Both the position numbers and the translations under genes were made by a program. A stretch of DNA of 22,979 nt from G020353115 sp964389685 (GTDB taxonomy: Bacteria > Bacteroidota > Bacteroidia > Bacteroidales > VadinHA17), in the NCBI GenBank assembly GCA_964389685.1, contig CAYMFM010000058.1, forward strand, positions 1 through 22,979, written 5' to 3'. Below the pieces are notes generated by a model. The model worked only from the letters and a program-made list of their open reading frames with translations. It was not told the origin of the DNA and ran no database searches. Positions 22,491-22,979 of this stretch are shown piece after piece (within the stretch, counting starts at the first letter, position 1; the number at the start of each line of letters is the position of its first letter).

Positions 22491-22532
22491 AAGGATGAAG
22501 GATTAAGGATGCGCCATAGGCGTGCCTACGGC
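22491..22532 (+). repeat. 7-bp tandem repeat and inverted repeat downstream of the carrier gene
   Basis: Heptamers AAGGATG, AAGGATT and AAGGATG (22491-22511) are followed by GCCATAGGC-GT-GCCTACGGC (22513-22532), a hairpin with one G-T pair. Another AAGGATGAAGG follows at 22535. This part of the 515-bp end region shows no coding signal. Confidence 0.55.
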
Positions 22533-22569
22533 AAAGGATGAAGGAGATGACTATGAGAGGGGGAGACGT

Positions 22570-22749
22570 AGAGACGCCATGCTGGCGTCTCTTAGCCAAT
22601 CAAGAATTCATCGGAAATTCACGCAATGTAGAGACGCCATGCTGGCGTCTCAATATCCGGTTAACCAGAAACATCAGGAATATCCATTTCTAACACCCGA
22701 AAAGCCTCGTAATTTATCGATGTAGAGACGTTGCATGCAACGTCTCTAC
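22570..22749. repeat. GTAGAGACG hairpin family, three copies
   Basis: Copies 1 (22570-22592) and 2 (22630-22651) are almost identical: GAGACGCCA-TGC-TGGCGTCTC. Copy 3 (22722-22749) is a perfect 28-bp palindrome that begins GTAGAGACGTTGCA. All three begin GTAGAGACG and keep a central ATGC, while the bases between vary in a compensating way. Spacing is irregular (60 and 92 bp), which argues against CRISPR. Confidence 0.75.
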
Positions 22750-22788
22750 TTTTCCCGTAGGGATGCAAATAGCAGAACAAGGAACACC

Positions 22789-22808
22789 CCAGCCTGCCGG
22801 CTGGCAGG
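22789..22808. repeat. CCTGCC/GGCAGG REP-like palindrome
   Basis: CCAGCC-TGCC-GGCTGG (22789-22804) and CCTGCC-GGCT-GGCAGG (22793-22808) are two overlapping, mutually exclusive hairpins. Related GGCAGG-rich bits occur at 20079-20098 and 20804-20836. Confidence 0.45.
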
Positions 22809-22929
22809 GATTAACGAATGATGAAGTTGGATATGGATACGGGTAGGGGTATTATGGGGAGGAGGAGGAGCTGCGTGGTGTCGTTCAGAGAATAGGGAAT
22901 GTTTTTAGACGGAAGAGGGGTTAGCCCGA

Positions 22930-22956
22930 ATTATTCATGCATTCAGCATGAATAAT
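22930..22956. repeat. Perfect 11-bp hairpin at the right end
   Basis: ATTATTCATGC (22930-22940) and GCATGAATAAT (22946-22956) pair perfectly around a 5-nt loop. No T-tract follows. The stretch from 22809 to the window end otherwise shows nothing recognisable. Confidence 0.55.
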
Positions 22957-22979
22957 GACGATACATAATTGAAATCTAT

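Noticed and set aside
22522..22725. 67-aa plus-strand open frame after the carrier gene
   Set aside because: It spans the GTAGAGACG hairpins and reads a repeated RRDAMLAS stretch from the DNA repeats; it has no sign of being a gene.
22570..22749. CRISPR array
   Set aside because: There are only three palindromic copies with unequal gaps of 60 and 92 bp, the third has a different core, and no cas genes are present.

Overview
The window looks like a chromosomal piece of a Bacteroidota genome, most likely class Bacteroidia. The reasons are two small proteins with type IX secretion (T9SS) type A sorting domains, a DUF5916 outer-membrane protein, a FadL-type porin, a lipoprotein GH127 enzyme, several promoters of the TTG-N19-21-TAnnTTTG type, and few visible Shine-Dalgarno sites. 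Nothing in the window fixes the order or genus. No rRNA, tRNA, CRISPR array, transposase or phage gene was seen.

Region 1 (1-8821, all minus strand) is a tandem surface-fibre locus. Read in the direction of transcription it holds a 170-aa T9SS-sorted protein, a 658-aa fibre with 13 NxFIGxxAG repeats and a self-cleaving S74 chaperone tail, a 1306-aa fibre with about 36 such repeats and a different C-terminal module, a 171-aa T9SS-sorted protein, and a third fibre cut by the left window edge. The three fibres share one N-terminal architecture. In each, the signal peptide is written by an array of 7-bp repeats, which could act as a frameshift switch. An 89-bp tract with one mismatch between fibres 1 and 2 points to recent duplication or gene conversion.

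Region 2 (9175-17234) is ordinary housekeeping and envelope content. It holds a DUF5916/CBM9-like outer-membrane protein (+), a secreted protein of unknown function with a TPR-like tail (-), a FadL/OmpP1 porin (-), a ProX/YbaK-type aminoacyl-tRNA deacylase (+) with a perfect palindrome inside its predicted promoter, and a sodium-dependent NSS/SNF symporter (-). Clear hairpin terminators separate some of these genes.

Region 3 (17235-19583) is a single lipoprotein beta-L-arabinofuranosidase of family GH127 with intact catalytic residues. It has no SusC/SusD neighbours in view.

Region 4 (about 19584-20978) is a 1.4-kb non-coding stretch packed with dispersed structured repeats. Further copies lie at 1390, 12712 and 16988. 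At least two families can be defined: a 44-46-bp box with CGGTCCA/TGGACCG ends (four copies) and a roughly 200-bp element carrying three ordered hairpins (three copies, both orientations). A third hairpin type has CCCTGTGAAATA arms, and 7-bp and 11-bp tandem repeats are also present.

Region 5 (20979-22464) is a tight three-gene operon with two ATGA overlaps: a DUF4213/DUF364 protein, a short ThiF-type E1-like adenylyltransferase and a ThiS-type carrier ending in Gly-Gly. No thiamine biosynthesis gene is visible beside it, so it may be a dedicated sulfur-transfer system serving the DUF364 protein. The last 515 bp are non-coding and carry a family of GTAGAGACG hairpins.
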